From Haloechinothrix sp033042135 (lineage in GTDB: Bacteria; Actinomycetota; Actinomycetes; Mycobacteriales; Pseudonocardiaceae), in the NCBI RefSeq assembly GCF_033042135.1, contig NZ_WBXM01000004.1, positions 248,001 through 312,000 on the forward strand: a stretch of DNA of 64,000 nucleotides. Direction: 5' to 3'. Below are positions 51,175-59,549 of this stretch, one piece after another. Each line of letters opens with the position of its first letter. Within the stretch, counting starts at the first letter, position 1. The position numbers were made by a program, and so were the translations under genes. The notes beneath the pieces were generated by a model that did no database searches, was not told the DNA's origin, and was given only the letters and a program-made list of their open reading frames with translations.

Positions 51175-52554
51175 CTACTCGCCGATGACCCCGTCGATGA
51201 TGACCATCCCGGTCACCGGGTCGTACTCCTTCTCCCCGTGCTCGTCACGCACCACCGGCAGCCCGGTATCCAGCTGCTCGTCCTGGATGAACTTCCGCTC
51301 ATGCTGCTCATCCTCACTGCCCTGGCCACCACGACCGGCACCGGCACCCATCATGCCGCCCATCGGCGCCCGCCCCCCGGCAGCAGCAGCACCCTGGCCA
51401 CCACCAGCGGCAGCACCAGCCGCACCCGAACCCGTCGGCCCGAAACCACCCTGACCACTCATCGCCCCAGGAGCCGCACCACCAGCACCCCCGGCAGCAC
51501 CACCCGGGGCCGCACCAGCGAACCCACCGGCAGCCATCCCGGCACCCCCAGCGGCAGCACCCGAACCCATCGGGCCGAACTCACCCCCAGCACGACCCGC
51601 ACCACCAGCGCCACCCAGGCCCGAGGCGCCGGTACCACTCGGCGGGATCACCGTCCCATCCGGACGCACCAGACTCCCATCCGGACGCCGGATCGTGCCA
51701 TCCGGATACCGGATACTGCCATCCGGCAACCGCACCCCACCCTGACGACCACCAACACCAGGAACACCACCACCAGCACCCCCAGCACCTGTACCGGAAC
51801 CCGCACCGGCACCAGCACCAGCACCGGCTACCGCACCCCCCGGCACACCCGGAGCACCAGCAACACCACCCGACGGCGCCACACCCCCACCACCAGCAGT
51901 ACCTGCGCCCGCACCAGCCGCGGTGGGTGCTGTGGGATAGCCGCCGGAGCCTGCACCGGCACCGACGCCGGATCCGAAGGTCGCCCCAGCCGTGGCTGTC
52001 TCACCACTGCGCTCGCGGTCCCGGTGGGTGTAGTCGCTCTCGATCTGCTCCCGGTTGGCCTGCGAGCTGGTGGAGTAGCGCTCGTAGGCTTCGATATTGC
52101 GCTGGTTCTTCTCCTCCCAGGCGGCACGCTTGTCCTCGGCCGAATCCATGAACCCCAGCGTCCAGCCGGTCTTGTCGACGAACCAGTTCGGATCGTCCGC
52201 CTGGGGCTCGACCTCTTCAACTTCGTTCCGCACGCGGTAGAACGCATCGTTCTGCCCGTTCATGCTCGGGTCGGTTGGCCGGACTTTGGAGGCGGTCATC
52301 GCGGACTTGTCGCGGAACTGGTCCAGCTCGGCCTTGAACGCCTCGGCCGCCTCACCCCGCCAGGCCTCGCCGACGCTCCCGTGCAGCCGGGCCAGCTCCT
52401 CCGCGACCTCCTGGTGCACCGAGTGCCCTCTGCCAGCGGCTTCACGACCAGCCCCCAACGTGTCGGGAAACCGATCCTGGGCCGTCATCCACTCGTAAAT
52501 CTGGGCACCCGAGTAGCCGGTGGCGCCCCGGCCATCGACCATCGCATCGGCCAT
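51175..52554 (-). CDS. PPE/WXG-like protein with Gly/Ala-rich tail and PDG repeats
   Basis: A 459-residue probable type VII secretion substrate. The N-terminal ~180 residues are helical, with GEAWRGEAAEAFK near 62-74 in WXG style. The rest is a Gly/Ala/Pro-rich tail. Near 275-305 sits a run of about five (L/R/Y)PDG(S/T) units, also visible as four repeats of CCATCCGGA in the DNA at about 51655-51730. The C-terminus (GSEDEQHERKFIQDEQL...YDPVTGMVIIDGVIGE) is a typical Pseudonocardiaceae-type ending. The ATG overlaps the stop of the upstream lipoprotein gene (TGATG). Confidence 0.85.
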   Translation of the reverse strand: MADAMVDGRGATGYSGAQIYEWMTAQDRFPDTLGAGREAAGRGHSVHQEVAEELARLHGSVGEAWRGEAAEAFKAELDQFRDKSAMTASKVRPTDPSMNGQNDAFYRVRNEVEEVEPQADDPNWFVDKTGWTLGFMDSAEDKRAAWEEKNQRNIEAYERYSTSSQANREQIESDYTHRDRERSGETATAGATFGSGVGAGAGSGGYPTAPTAAGAGAGTAGGGGVAPSGGVAGAPGVPGGAVAGAGAGAGAGSGTGAGGAGGGVPGVGGRQGGVRLPDGSIRYPDGTIRRPDGSLVRPDGTVIPPSGTGASGLGGAGGAGRAGGEFGPMGSGAAAGGAGMAAGGFAGAAPGGAAGGAGGAAPGAMSGQGGFGPTGSGAAGAAAGGGQGAAAAGGRAPMGGMMGAGAGRGGQGSEDEQHERKFIQDEQLDTGLPVVRDEHGEKEYDPVTGMVIIDGVIGE

Positions 52555-53201
52555 CAGTTATCCCCCTTCATCGTCTCCACAGCAAGCTCGGCGAGCTCGT
52601 AGGCAGCCTCGCAGGCCTCTCCCTCACCTCGAAACGGCGCATTCGAACCGGGACCAGCGGTCACGGTTACCCACATAGCCAGGTCATCGCGCACCCCGAC
52701 GATGGCGTTGCATGATCCTCTATCGCGAGCGTCGGCGGGATCGGCGATCAGTGTCGGATACCCGTCTGTCTCGTCAACTTCGTTGAAAAGCGCCCATTCG
52801 TTGAGCGCATGATCTTCATAAATTCCGCTCAAGCCTTCCTTGTTGTTCAAGGTATACGCAACTCGGAAGTGTCCGTAGCCAAGTCCCATATCCCAATCAC
52901 AGACAGAGTCGTCGTGTTCTGTAATGCGCGCTTCGGCTTCTTCGTACTCGTAGCCAGCTTCGGCGAGCAGCTCATCGTCGAGAGCGAGACAGGGGTCGTC
53001 TTCGAACCGCGTCGTGTCAATGGGTTCGTCCACTGCTGGGGCGCCGCTGTGGGGTAGGTCCGCCCTGCTGTGCTGCTCGTCCTGCTGGCGGTTGTCGTCG
53101 GGAGTTTCTGCGGTCCCATTGGTGGACTCGGTGCAGGCGGTGACCAGCATGGCGAGCGCGGCGAGCGCGGCTACTGGTGTGGTGCTTCGTGCGCGTGTCA
53201 T
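52554..53201 (-). CDS. DUF3558 lipoprotein (copy 1)
   Basis: A 215-residue lipoprotein. The lipobox is LVTAC near residues 18-22, after a short hydrophobic signal (AALAALAML). The mature part has the DUF3558 pattern FEDDPCLALDDELLAEAGY, CDWDMGLG and a C-terminal CEAAYELAELAVETMKGDN, with four cysteines likely forming disulfides. It overlaps the coiled-coil gene upstream (ATGA) and the PPE-like gene downstream. Paralogous to the lipoproteins at 53894 and 55224. Confidence 0.9.
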   Translation of the reverse strand: MTRARSTTPVAALAALAMLVTACTESTNGTAETPDDNRQQDEQHSRADLPHSGAPAVDEPIDTTRFEDDPCLALDDELLAEAGYEYEEAEARITEHDDSVCDWDMGLGYGHFRVAYTLNNKEGLSGIYEDHALNEWALFNEVDETDGYPTLIADPADARDRGSCNAIVGVRDDLAMWVTVTAGPGSNAPFRGEGEACEAAYELAELAVETMKGDN

Positions 53202-53740
53202 CCCTGTCGCTCGATTTCTTCTGCGTGTTGCTCTTCCAGCCACAGTCGCTCGTGCTTGATCGTTCGTAGGTCTTCGATCAGCACTTCGAGTTCCGAAAGC
53301 TCAGCATCGAGCGACTCAAGGTAGGCTTGGCCTCCCCGGTTCGCCGCGAAGGCGTAGTTGCTCGACACAGGGTCGTTGCGCTCCAGGATGTTTTTTAGAG
53401 CTGGCGCGTCGTCGTCTCGGTGCAGGGCAAGCTTTTCGTAGAGTTCTATGAGTCGGTTGATGACTTGTTGGACGCCGTCTTCGTCGAAGGCGATGTCTTC
53501 GAGTCCGCCTTTGACAATGGCGTCGGCGTTGTTGCGGAGTTGGTCGGCGTAGAGCAGCTCACCCATGTTGCTGGCGGTGCGGCCGTTGTCGTTGGGTTGC
53601 AGGAGCTGCTGGTGAACGTCGGAGACCTCAGCCTCGGCTGGTCCGCCGCTGGATGGTGGCGTGGGTACGCCGGGTGTGGGGTTTTCGTCGATGGCCGGTA
53701 GTGGCATGTTGGGGTTGCCGGTGCCGTCCTGAGCAGGCAC
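53198..53740 (-). CDS. Coiled-coil ESX-associated protein (copy A of duplicated cassette)
   Basis: A 180-residue acidic protein. After a Pro-rich head (AIDENPTPGVPTPPSSGGP) it is helical (LEDIAFDEDGVQQVINRLIELYEKLALHRDD) with a charged C-terminal coil (SELEVLIEDLRTIKHERLWLEEQHAEEIER). I recognise no named family; the partner lipoprotein and PPE-like gene suggest a role with type VII substrates. The GTG start follows GGGAGGAGGG. Clear paralogue of the 54541-54990 gene, which lacks part of the head. Confidence 0.8.
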   Translation of the reverse strand: MPAQDGTGNPNMPLPAIDENPTPGVPTPPSSGGPAEAEVSDVHQQLLQPNDNGRTASNMGELLYADQLRNNADAIVKGGLEDIAFDEDGVQQVINRLIELYEKLALHRDDDAPALKNILERNDPVSSNYAFAANRGGQAYLESLDAELSELEVLIEDLRTIKHERLWLEEQHAEEIERQG

Positions 53741-53751
53741 GATGAACCCTC

Positions 53752-53888
53752 CTCCCTGGGATCGTCCCCGTGTGATGCCGCGCGCGACATACTCACCGTA
53801 GCGATGGCATCACCCGGCGGCAACGCGTTCCGGTCAAATCAACCTTCCCCCGAAGGTGTGAGCCACACTACCGCAGCAGCGACAGCGC
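53752..53888. repeat. Duplicated promoter region, copy 1
   Basis: A 137-bp stretch nearly identical to 55003-55141: two substitutions and one 2-bp indel. It carries the region upstream of the coiled-coil gene at 53740; a TTGCCG/TACGGT pair with 17-bp spacing can be read on the minus strand. Confidence 0.9.
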
Positions 53889-53893
53889 AGCCG

Positions 53894-54544
53894 TCAGCTA
53901 TCCCCCTTCATAGTCTCCACAGCGAGCTCGGCGAGTTCGTAGGCGGCTTCGCAGGCTTCTCCTTCACCTTGGAACGGGGCGTCCGAACTCGGTCCAGCAC
54001 TCATGGTTACCCACACAGCTAGCTCATCGCGGACACCGACGATGATGTTGCATCGTCCTCGGTCTCGCGAGTCGACCTGATCTGCGAGTAGTGCTGGATA
54101 TCCGTGAATCGCTTCAGTTTCGTCGAACAGTTCCCACTCTTCAGCCTCGTGGTCTTGGTACACACCGCTTAGTCCTTCAGGGTTGTTGAGTGTGTACGCG
54201 ACAACGAACCTTCCTTCGCCGAGTCCCATACTCCATCTGCAGAGAGACACGTTGTCATCGGTGACCTCGGTTTCGGCTTCTTCGTAGTCGTATCCGGCTT
54301 CAGCGAGTTGTTGGTCGGTCAGGGCGAGGCATGGATCGTCTTCGAAGCGTGCGGTGTCGAGTGGGTTCTCGACGGCGGGGGCGCCGCTGTGGGGGAGATC
54401 GGTGTCGTTGTGTTGTTCGTCGTGCGCGCCGTTGTTGTTGGCGGGTTCGGGTTCACCGTCGTTGTTGGTGGTGCAGGCGGTGATCAACATGGCGAGCGCG
54501 GCGAGCGCGGCTACGGCAGTTGGCGTGCGGCGTGTGCGTGTCAT
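53894..54544 (-). CDS. DUF3558 lipoprotein (copy 2)
   Basis: A 216-residue lipoprotein with lipobox LITAC near 20-24 and the same FEDDPCLAL, CRWSMGLGEG and C-terminal CEAAYELAELAVETMKGDS pattern. The C-terminal end is almost identical in all three copies. Overlaps the coiled-coil gene upstream (ATGA). Confidence 0.9.
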   Translation of the reverse strand: MTRTRRTPTAVAALAALAMLITACTTNNDGEPEPANNNGAHDEQHNDTDLPHSGAPAVENPLDTARFEDDPCLALTDQQLAEAGYDYEEAETEVTDDNVSLCRWSMGLGEGRFVVAYTLNNPEGLSGVYQDHEAEEWELFDETEAIHGYPALLADQVDSRDRGRCNIIVGVRDELAVWVTMSAGPSSDAPFQGEGEACEAAYELAELAVETMKGDS

Positions 54545-54990
54545 GCCTGTCGCTCGATCACTTCCACATGTTGCTCTTCTTGCCACAATCGCTCGTCCCT
54601 GATCCTTTCCACGTCCTCGATAAGTTTCTTCAGGTCGTCCAGTTCATTCTCTAACGCCTCGATGTACGCTTTACCGCCGCGGTTCGCGGCGAAAGCGTAG
54701 TTGCTTGACACTGGGTCGTCGCGTTCGAAAATACTCTCCAGGGCGTAACTGTCCCGTTCTCGGTGCTGATCCAGCTTGTCGTACAGCTCCAAGAGCCGTG
54801 TGATGACCTTGTTGACGCCGTCTTCGTCGAAGGCGATGTCTTCGAGTTGGCCTGAGACCTTGGCGTCGGCGTTGGTGCGGAGTTGGTTGGCGTAGCGCAG
54901 CTCGCCGCCTGCGGGTATGCCGGGTGTGGGGTTTTCGTCGATGGCGGGTAGTGGTAGGTCTGGGTTGCCGGTTCCGTCCTGCGCAGGCAC
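54541..54990 (-). CDS. Coiled-coil ESX-associated protein (copy B of duplicated cassette)
   Basis: A 149-residue paralogue of the 53198-53740 product. LEDIAFDEDGVNKVI and RNDPVSSNYAFAANRGG-like segments are nearly the same; a 30-residue piece of the head is absent. The GTG start follows GGGAGGAGGG. Its promoter region is the near-identical copy at 55003-55141. Confidence 0.8.
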   Translation of the reverse strand: MPAQDGTGNPDLPLPAIDENPTPGIPAGGELRYANQLRTNADAKVSGQLEDIAFDEDGVNKVITRLLELYDKLDQHRERDSYALESIFERDDPVSSNYAFAANRGGKAYIEALENELDDLKKLIEDVERIRDERLWQEEQHVEVIERQA

Positions 54991-55002
54991 GGTGTGTCCC
55001 TC

Positions 55003-55141
55003 CTCCCTGGGATCGTCCCCGTGTGTGATGCCGCGCGCGACATACTCACCGTAGCGATGGCATCACCCGGCGGCAACGCGTTCCGGTTAAATCAACCTTC
55101 CCCCGAAGGTGTGAGCCACACTACCGCAGCAGCGGCAGCGC
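55003..55141. repeat. Duplicated promoter region, copy 2
   Basis: A 139-bp near-identical copy of 53752-53888, upstream of the coiled-coil gene at 54990. The high identity of non-coding DNA points to a recent tandem duplication or gene conversion. Confidence 0.9.
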
Positions 55142-55223
55142 CGAACCTAGCCGGTTACCGTCCGCCAGGCGACGGCGCCCGACAGGCACCTAACTGGTGG
55201 CCGTCGACCGACCCGGACCAGCA

Positions 55224-55859
55224 TCAGCTATCCCCCTTCATAGTCTCCACTGCGAGTTCGGCGAGTTCGTAGGCAGCCCTGCAAGGCGCATCACGATGTG
55301 GACTGTGACGCCCCGCGTCCATTGTTACCCAAACGGCTAACTCGTCGTTGGCGCCAAAAATGACATTGCATGCGCCTCTTTCGCGGGCGTCAATAGGGTC
55401 GGCGAACAACGCAGGATGTCCGTGAACCGGGTCGGCTTGGTCAAATACCTCCCAGGTTTCTAGACCGTGGGCTTGGTAGACACCACTTAATCCATGTTGA
55501 TTTTCCACTGTGAACCCGATTACGAAAGTGCCTTCGCCGCGCCCCATGTTCCACTCACATACGTGGTCAGCGTGCATTGTTACGCGCGCTTCGACATCCT
55601 CGTACTCATATCCGTACTCGGTGAGTTGTTGGTCTGATAGTGCCAGGCACGGGTCCTCTTCGAACCGCGTCGTGTCGATCGGATCGTCCACCGGCGGTGC
55701 GCCGCTGTGCGGCAGCTCGGGGCTGCTGTGTTGCTCGTCCTGCTCGCTGTTGTCGTTGGGGGTTTCCGGAGTCCCGTCGGTGGACTCGGCGCAGGCGGTC
55801 AGCAGCATCGCGAGTGCGGCGAGCGCGGCTACGGCGGTGGTGTGTCGTGGAGTCGTCAT
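55224..55859 (-). CDS. DUF3558 lipoprotein (copy 3)
   Basis: A 211-residue lipoprotein with lipobox LLTAC near 19-23 and the DUF3558 core FEEDPCLALSDQQL, CEWNMGRGEG and CRAAYELAELAVETMKGDS. It is the most divergent in the middle and lacks a coiled-coil gene upstream. Its first gene neighbour upstream is the end of the DUF2786 gene. Confidence 0.9.
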   Translation of the reverse strand: MTTPRHTTAVAALAALAMLLTACAESTDGTPETPNDNSEQDEQHSSPELPHSGAPPVDDPIDTTRFEEDPCLALSDQQLTEYGYEYEDVEARVTMHADHVCEWNMGRGEGTFVIGFTVENQHGLSGVYQAHGLETWEVFDQADPVHGHPALFADPIDARERGACNVIFGANDELAVWVTMDAGRHSPHRDAPCRAAYELAELAVETMKGDS

Positions 55860-56008
55860 CGGTGTTCGTCGTTCTCCCCGTGTCCCAGGACCCAGCCGCT
55901 ACCGCGCGGCAATGATCGGGCTGCCCCAGCCTTATGCCCGTCGGGCTTGTAGCCTGCCATCCTGCCGGAGCTGCTGCGGGCCTCGATGGCGGGGCCGGCT
56001 GCCGCGCC

Positions 56009-57262
56009 TCACGCTTCGACCACCTGCCGTTCCACGGAGAGGTTGGCGCGGTCGGCCGCCGCACGGCCCGCATCCCAGCCCTCGCCGTTGCTCGCCGACA
56101 CCCGCCTGCGGCGGAGGGTGCCGAAGTACTGCCGGAACGTCTCCTCGACCGCCCGGTCCCGCTCGGCCAGCACCGGCAGTAACCGCGCGTCCTCGTGCGG
56201 ATCGTGTGCCGTCCGGGCCGCTTCGGTGAGCCGCTCGCCGATGCGCCTGGCGTACGACAGCAGGAAGGACCGGCGGAACGAGCGTGTGCTCGACCGTCCG
56301 GACCCGCCGCGCTGGCTGCCGTGCGCCAGCATGGCCTGGGTGGCCTGCACGAGCAGCGAGGTCGCCAGCAACTCGGTGATTTCGAGGTCGAGCTCGTGGC
56401 CGACGAGCACCATCAGCCCGAGTCCGGAGTAGCTCACGGACTTGCACCGGTTGGCCTCGGCAATCGCCGCGACCAGCTGCGCCTTGGCGTCCACATAGGG
56501 GCTGTCCAGCCAGAGCCTGCTCGAACCGGCGGCCTGCGGTGCGTGCCGGTCCGCGTCAAGCAACGCGCGCGCGAGCGCGTGCCGGTTCATCATCGCCTGC
56601 GCCTTGGCCGACAGCGCCTCGGCTTCCTCGGGAAACTGCGTCGACTCGGCCTTGGCCAGCAGCGAGCGCACCCGGTGCAGCAGCCTCGGATCGATGTGTT
56701 CGGCAGGTTGCGCCCCGCACGCGGCATCGCTGCCCGGGGGCGGGACGGTGACCGGGAGCGACGGCAGGTAGGCGAACGTGCCGAGCGCGTGGATCACGCT
56801 GTGCAGCGCGTGTTCCACGCTGATGCCCTGTTCCCGAGCCCACTGGCACAGATGCGGTTCCTCCCGCTCCCACCACACGGTAGCCCCCAGCTGGCGCAGC
56901 TGCTCCTGCCACCGTGGGTGCAGGCCGACCGACGGGTACTGGGCGGCGTCGGCGGCGATGGCGTCGACCACAAGCCGGGTGGCCTTGGCCGGGCATCGCC
57001 GCCGCGCCAGCTCCCGGACATCGAGCGGCTGCCACCCGCGCTGCCACGCCGATTCGGCCCCCTCAGCCAGCGCCATACCCGACGCGGTAGCCACCGCGCG
57101 CTCCTCGTGCGGGAGGTGCCGGGAAGCCAGCTCGGCTACGTGCACCCGCGCGGCGATCGACTCCCCGACGAGGGTGGTGCGCGCGGCTGTCCAGAGCGTG
57201 GCCACGATCGACTCCAGCATCGGTGACCGGTCCTCGGTTGCCTGCCGGTCGCGTGCGTCCAT
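56009..57262 (-). CDS. DUF2786-containing protein
   Basis: A 417-residue soluble protein. The DUF2786 core is seen as VRSLLAKAESTQFPEEAEALSAKAQAMMNRHALA near 200-233. The C-terminal part contains an SYARRIGERL segment and a basic Ser/Arg stretch (GSGRSSTRSFRRS). Function unknown. The ATG at 57262 follows GAAGGAG. It is divergent from the ArsR gene. Confidence 0.88.
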   Translation of the reverse strand: MDARDRQATEDRSPMLESIVATLWTAARTTLVGESIAARVHVAELASRHLPHEERAVATASGMALAEGAESAWQRGWQPLDVRELARRRCPAKATRLVVDAIAADAAQYPSVGLHPRWQEQLRQLGATVWWEREEPHLCQWAREQGISVEHALHSVIHALGTFAYLPSLPVTVPPPGSDAACGAQPAEHIDPRLLHRVRSLLAKAESTQFPEEAEALSAKAQAMMNRHALARALLDADRHAPQAAGSSRLWLDSPYVDAKAQLVAAIAEANRCKSVSYSGLGLMVLVGHELDLEITELLATSLLVQATQAMLAHGSQRGGSGRSSTRSFRRSFLLSYARRIGERLTEAARTAHDPHEDARLLPVLAERDRAVEETFRQYFGTLRRRRVSASNGEGWDAGRAAADRANLSVERQVVEA

Positions 57263-57403
57263 GGGACTCCTTCTCGTCGCTGCCGTCGGTCGCGGACTGT
57301 AACGGCCGGCACCGACATCACACGATTCGCCCAGGTCAACGTGGCTTCTGTCGTCGAGCTAGTGCGGCACGGCGCACATCAGCCACCGAACAATTGAAGT
57401 GTC

Positions 57404-57432
57404 TTGACAAATAAAATTGTCGGACGCATTAT
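57404..57432 (+). promoter_or_regulatory. Promoter of the ArsR/SRPBCC operon
   Basis: Perfect TTGACA at 57404-57409 and CATTAT at 57427-57432 with 17-bp spacing. The -10 ends six bases before the ATG at 57439, so the ArsR mRNA is predicted to start at its first codon. Confidence 0.75.
57406..57421. promoter_or_regulatory. Operator overlapping the ArsR promoter
   Basis: GACAA-ataaaa-TTGTC, a perfect inverted repeat covering the -35 and the spacer. It is well placed for autorepression by the ArsR-family protein. Confidence 0.6.
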
Positions 57433-57438
57433 CGATCC

Positions 57439-58050
57439 ATGAACGGGATCATGGTGATCGACAAGCCGGATGCGGCCGAAGCGTCGCTCGACCCGGTCCG
57501 CGCGCGGCTACTCGGCGAGCTGGTCGAACCCGCTTCGGCCGCGACACTGGCCGACCGCCTTGACCTGCCACGTCAGAAGGTGAACTACCACATGCGTGCC
57601 CTCGAACGGCATGGCCTGGTGCGGCTGGTTGAGGAGCGACGCAAGGGCAACTGCACCGAACGGATCCTGCAAACCGCGGCGTCCGAACTGGTGCTGTCAC
57701 CGGCCCTGCTGGCCGCCGTCGAGCCGGATCCGGACCGTCACCCCGACCGGCTGTCGGCCCGGTGGCTGCTGGCGCTGGCCAGCCGCATGGTGCGGGAGGT
57801 TGGCGAATTGATCACCGGAGCGACCCGTACCCGCAAGCGGCTCGCCACGTTCGGCATCGACGGCACGATCCGGTTCGCCACGCCTGGCGACCGGGCGGCC
57901 TTCGCCGAAGAACTCACCAACACTCTGACCGCGCTGGTGTCGAAGTACCACAACGAATCGGCGGGCGAGGGGCGCGAGCATCGCGTCGTGCTGGCGCTGC
58001 ACCCGATGGTCCCTCGCGACGAGGGAGATGAGGAGAGCACTGATGGATGA
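57439..58050 (+). CDS. ArsR-family winged-helix regulator
   Basis: A 203-residue regulator. The HTH is RARLLGELVEPASAATLADRLDLPRQKVNYHMRALERHGLVR-type at about 20-65; the C-terminal part is long and not a metal site. ArsR/SRPBCC pairs of this type are common and the regulator usually responds to the ligand of the SRPBCC partner. Leaderless start (see promoter). Its stop overlaps the SRPBCC start by eight bases. Confidence 0.92.
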   Translation: MNGIMVIDKPDAAEASLDPVRARLLGELVEPASAATLADRLDLPRQKVNYHMRALERHGLVRLVEERRKGNCTERILQTAASELVLSPALLAAVEPDPDRHPDRLSARWLLALASRMVREVGELITGATRTRKRLATFGIDGTIRFATPGDRAAFAEELTNTLTALVSKYHNESAGEGREHRVVLALHPMVPRDEGDEESTDG

Positions 58051-58789
58051 CCACTGGCAGCTACACAAGGAAATCCGGCTCGACGCCACCCCTGAGGAGG
58101 TGTGGGAGGCGGTGTCGACCGGTCAGGGAATCGCGAGCTGGTTCGTGCCGCACGAGTTCGATGCCAACGGTGAACACGCCGTGGCCGACTTCGGTTCCGG
58201 TAACGAGCAGACAGGCGTCGTGCTGCGGCGCGAACCCGGTCGGCGCATCGTGTTCGGCAACGAGGACGGTAACGAGGCGATGGAGTTCCTCGTGGAGGCC
58301 AGCGACGGTGGCAGCACGGTGTTGCGGCTGGTGCAGAGCGGCCTCGGCGGTGAGGACTGGGAGCGCGAGTACCACAGCAAGGGATGGGACCTCTTCCTGT
58401 ACAACCTCACCCAGTACCTGACGCACTTCCGTGGCCAGCCGGTGGTCAACGTGCTGGTCATGGGCTTCACCCCGCTGGACTCGGTGGCCGTGTGGGAACG
58501 GTTCCGGACCGCGCTGGGCATCAGGGCGGACCTCGCGGTCGGCGACCGGGTCGAGCTCGAACCGGACGGCCTGGACCCGATCCGCGGCGTCGTCGACGTC
58601 GCCGACCACGGCCTGCTCGGCATTCGCACCGACCACGCCCTCTACCGGTTCGGTGGCGAGGGCGCCGACGCCTGGGGCATGGTGAACGCCTTCCACTACT
58701 TCTACGGCGTCGACATCGACCGGGCGGCAGCGACCGCGCGTTGGCAAGCCTGGCTCGACCGGCTGTTCCCGCCGCCCGAACAGGGGTAA
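58043..58789 (+). CDS. SRPBCC (AHSA1-like) protein
   Basis: A 248-residue protein. The SRPBCC fold is visible in the first ~130 residues (EIRLDATPEEVWEAVSTGQGIASWFVP, GSTVLRLVQSGL), followed by a second part (DRVELEPDGLDPIRGVVDVADHGLLGIRTDHALYRF) of unknown fold. The ATG at 58043 follows GAGGAGAG at five bases; the ATG at 58028 is an alternative. Translationally coupled to the ArsR gene. Confidence 0.88.
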   Translation: MDDHWQLHKEIRLDATPEEVWEAVSTGQGIASWFVPHEFDANGEHAVADFGSGNEQTGVVLRREPGRRIVFGNEDGNEAMEFLVEASDGGSTVLRLVQSGLGGEDWEREYHSKGWDLFLYNLTQYLTHFRGQPVVNVLVMGFTPLDSVAVWERFRTALGIRADLAVGDRVELEPDGLDPIRGVVDVADHGLLGIRTDHALYRFGGEGADAWGMVNAFHYFYGVDIDRAAATARWQAWLDRLFPPPEQG

Positions 58790-58798
58790 TCCGCCAGG

Positions 58799-59545
58799 TC
58801 ACATCCCCAGCAGCCGCCGCAGCTCGCGGGCCTGCCTGCGGGACACCTCGACCCTGCTGGCCTGGTGGTCGTTCATCACCAGCGTCAGTGCGCCTTTGAA
58901 GTCGGGCACCAGCTCCCGGATGTGGTCGAGGTTGACCAGGTAGGAACGGTGCGCGCGGAAGAAGTGCCCGCGCAGCCTGCGCTCCAGCTCGTTCAGCGAG
59001 AAGCTCACCAGCACCCGCTCGGTCTGTAGTTGCAGGTACGAGTACCCGCGGGCGGCGCTGGCGTAGATGATGGACGATTCGTCGATGAGCACCGTGCGGT
59101 CGCCGCGCTGCACCGGGATGCGCCCCAGGGCGTCGGGCCCCTGGGGCGTGGCCTGCGCTGCCTGCGGCTCGCCCTCCTCTGGTGTGCCGGCCAACGCCCG
59201 CTCCAGCGCCCTGCCGAGACGTTCGGCTTCGAAGGGCTTCACCAGGTAGTCGGCTGCTTCCAGGTCGAAGGCCTCCACGGCGTGATCGGGATAGGCGGTG
59301 GTAAAGATGACTTTGGGGGCGTGCTGCGATTCCCGGAGCGCGGCGGCGACGTCGAGCCCGGTGCCGCCCGGCATGCGGATGTCCAACAGCACCACGTCGT
59401 AGCTGAGCGAACGCAGCAGCGTCAGGGCCTCCTCAGCGTTGGTGGCCTCGCCGACTACCTGGACATGTTCGAAGTTGCCCAGCAGGTACCGCAGTTCGGC
59501 CCGTGCGGGAGCCTCGTCGTCGACGATGAGACAACGCGCGCGCAT
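58799..59545 (-). CDS. LytTR-family response regulator
   Basis: A 248-residue regulator with a receiver (VDDEAPARAELRYLL, phosphoacceptor in VVLLDIRMP near 55, Lys in LVKPFEAE) and a C-terminal LytTR DNA-binding domain (VLIDESSIIYASAARGYSYL, FSLNELERRLRGHFFRAHRSYLVNLDHI). Four bases separate it from the sensor kinase gene. Partner of the LytS kinase; the coupled symporter suggests it senses or controls acetate/monocarboxylate uptake, as in some LytS/LytTR-SSS systems. Confidence 0.94.
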   Translation of the reverse strand: MRARCLIVDDEAPARAELRYLLGNFEHVQVVGEATNAEEALTLLRSLSYDVVLLDIRMPGGTGLDVAAALRESQHAPKVIFTTAYPDHAVEAFDLEAADYLVKPFEAERLGRALERALAGTPEEGEPQAAQATPQGPDALGRIPVQRGDRTVLIDESSIIYASAARGYSYLQLQTERVLVSFSLNELERRLRGHFFRAHRSYLVNLDHIRELVPDFKGALTLVMNDHQASRVEVSRRQARELRRLLGM

Positions 59546-59549
59546 GCGA

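Noticed and set aside
50329..52602. Plus-strand 757-residue Thr/Arg-rich frame opposite the PPE-like gene
   Set aside because: Its low-complexity TTRT-type content is the reverse of the Gly/Ala-rich coding strand. The PPE-like and EspG-like genes explain the region.
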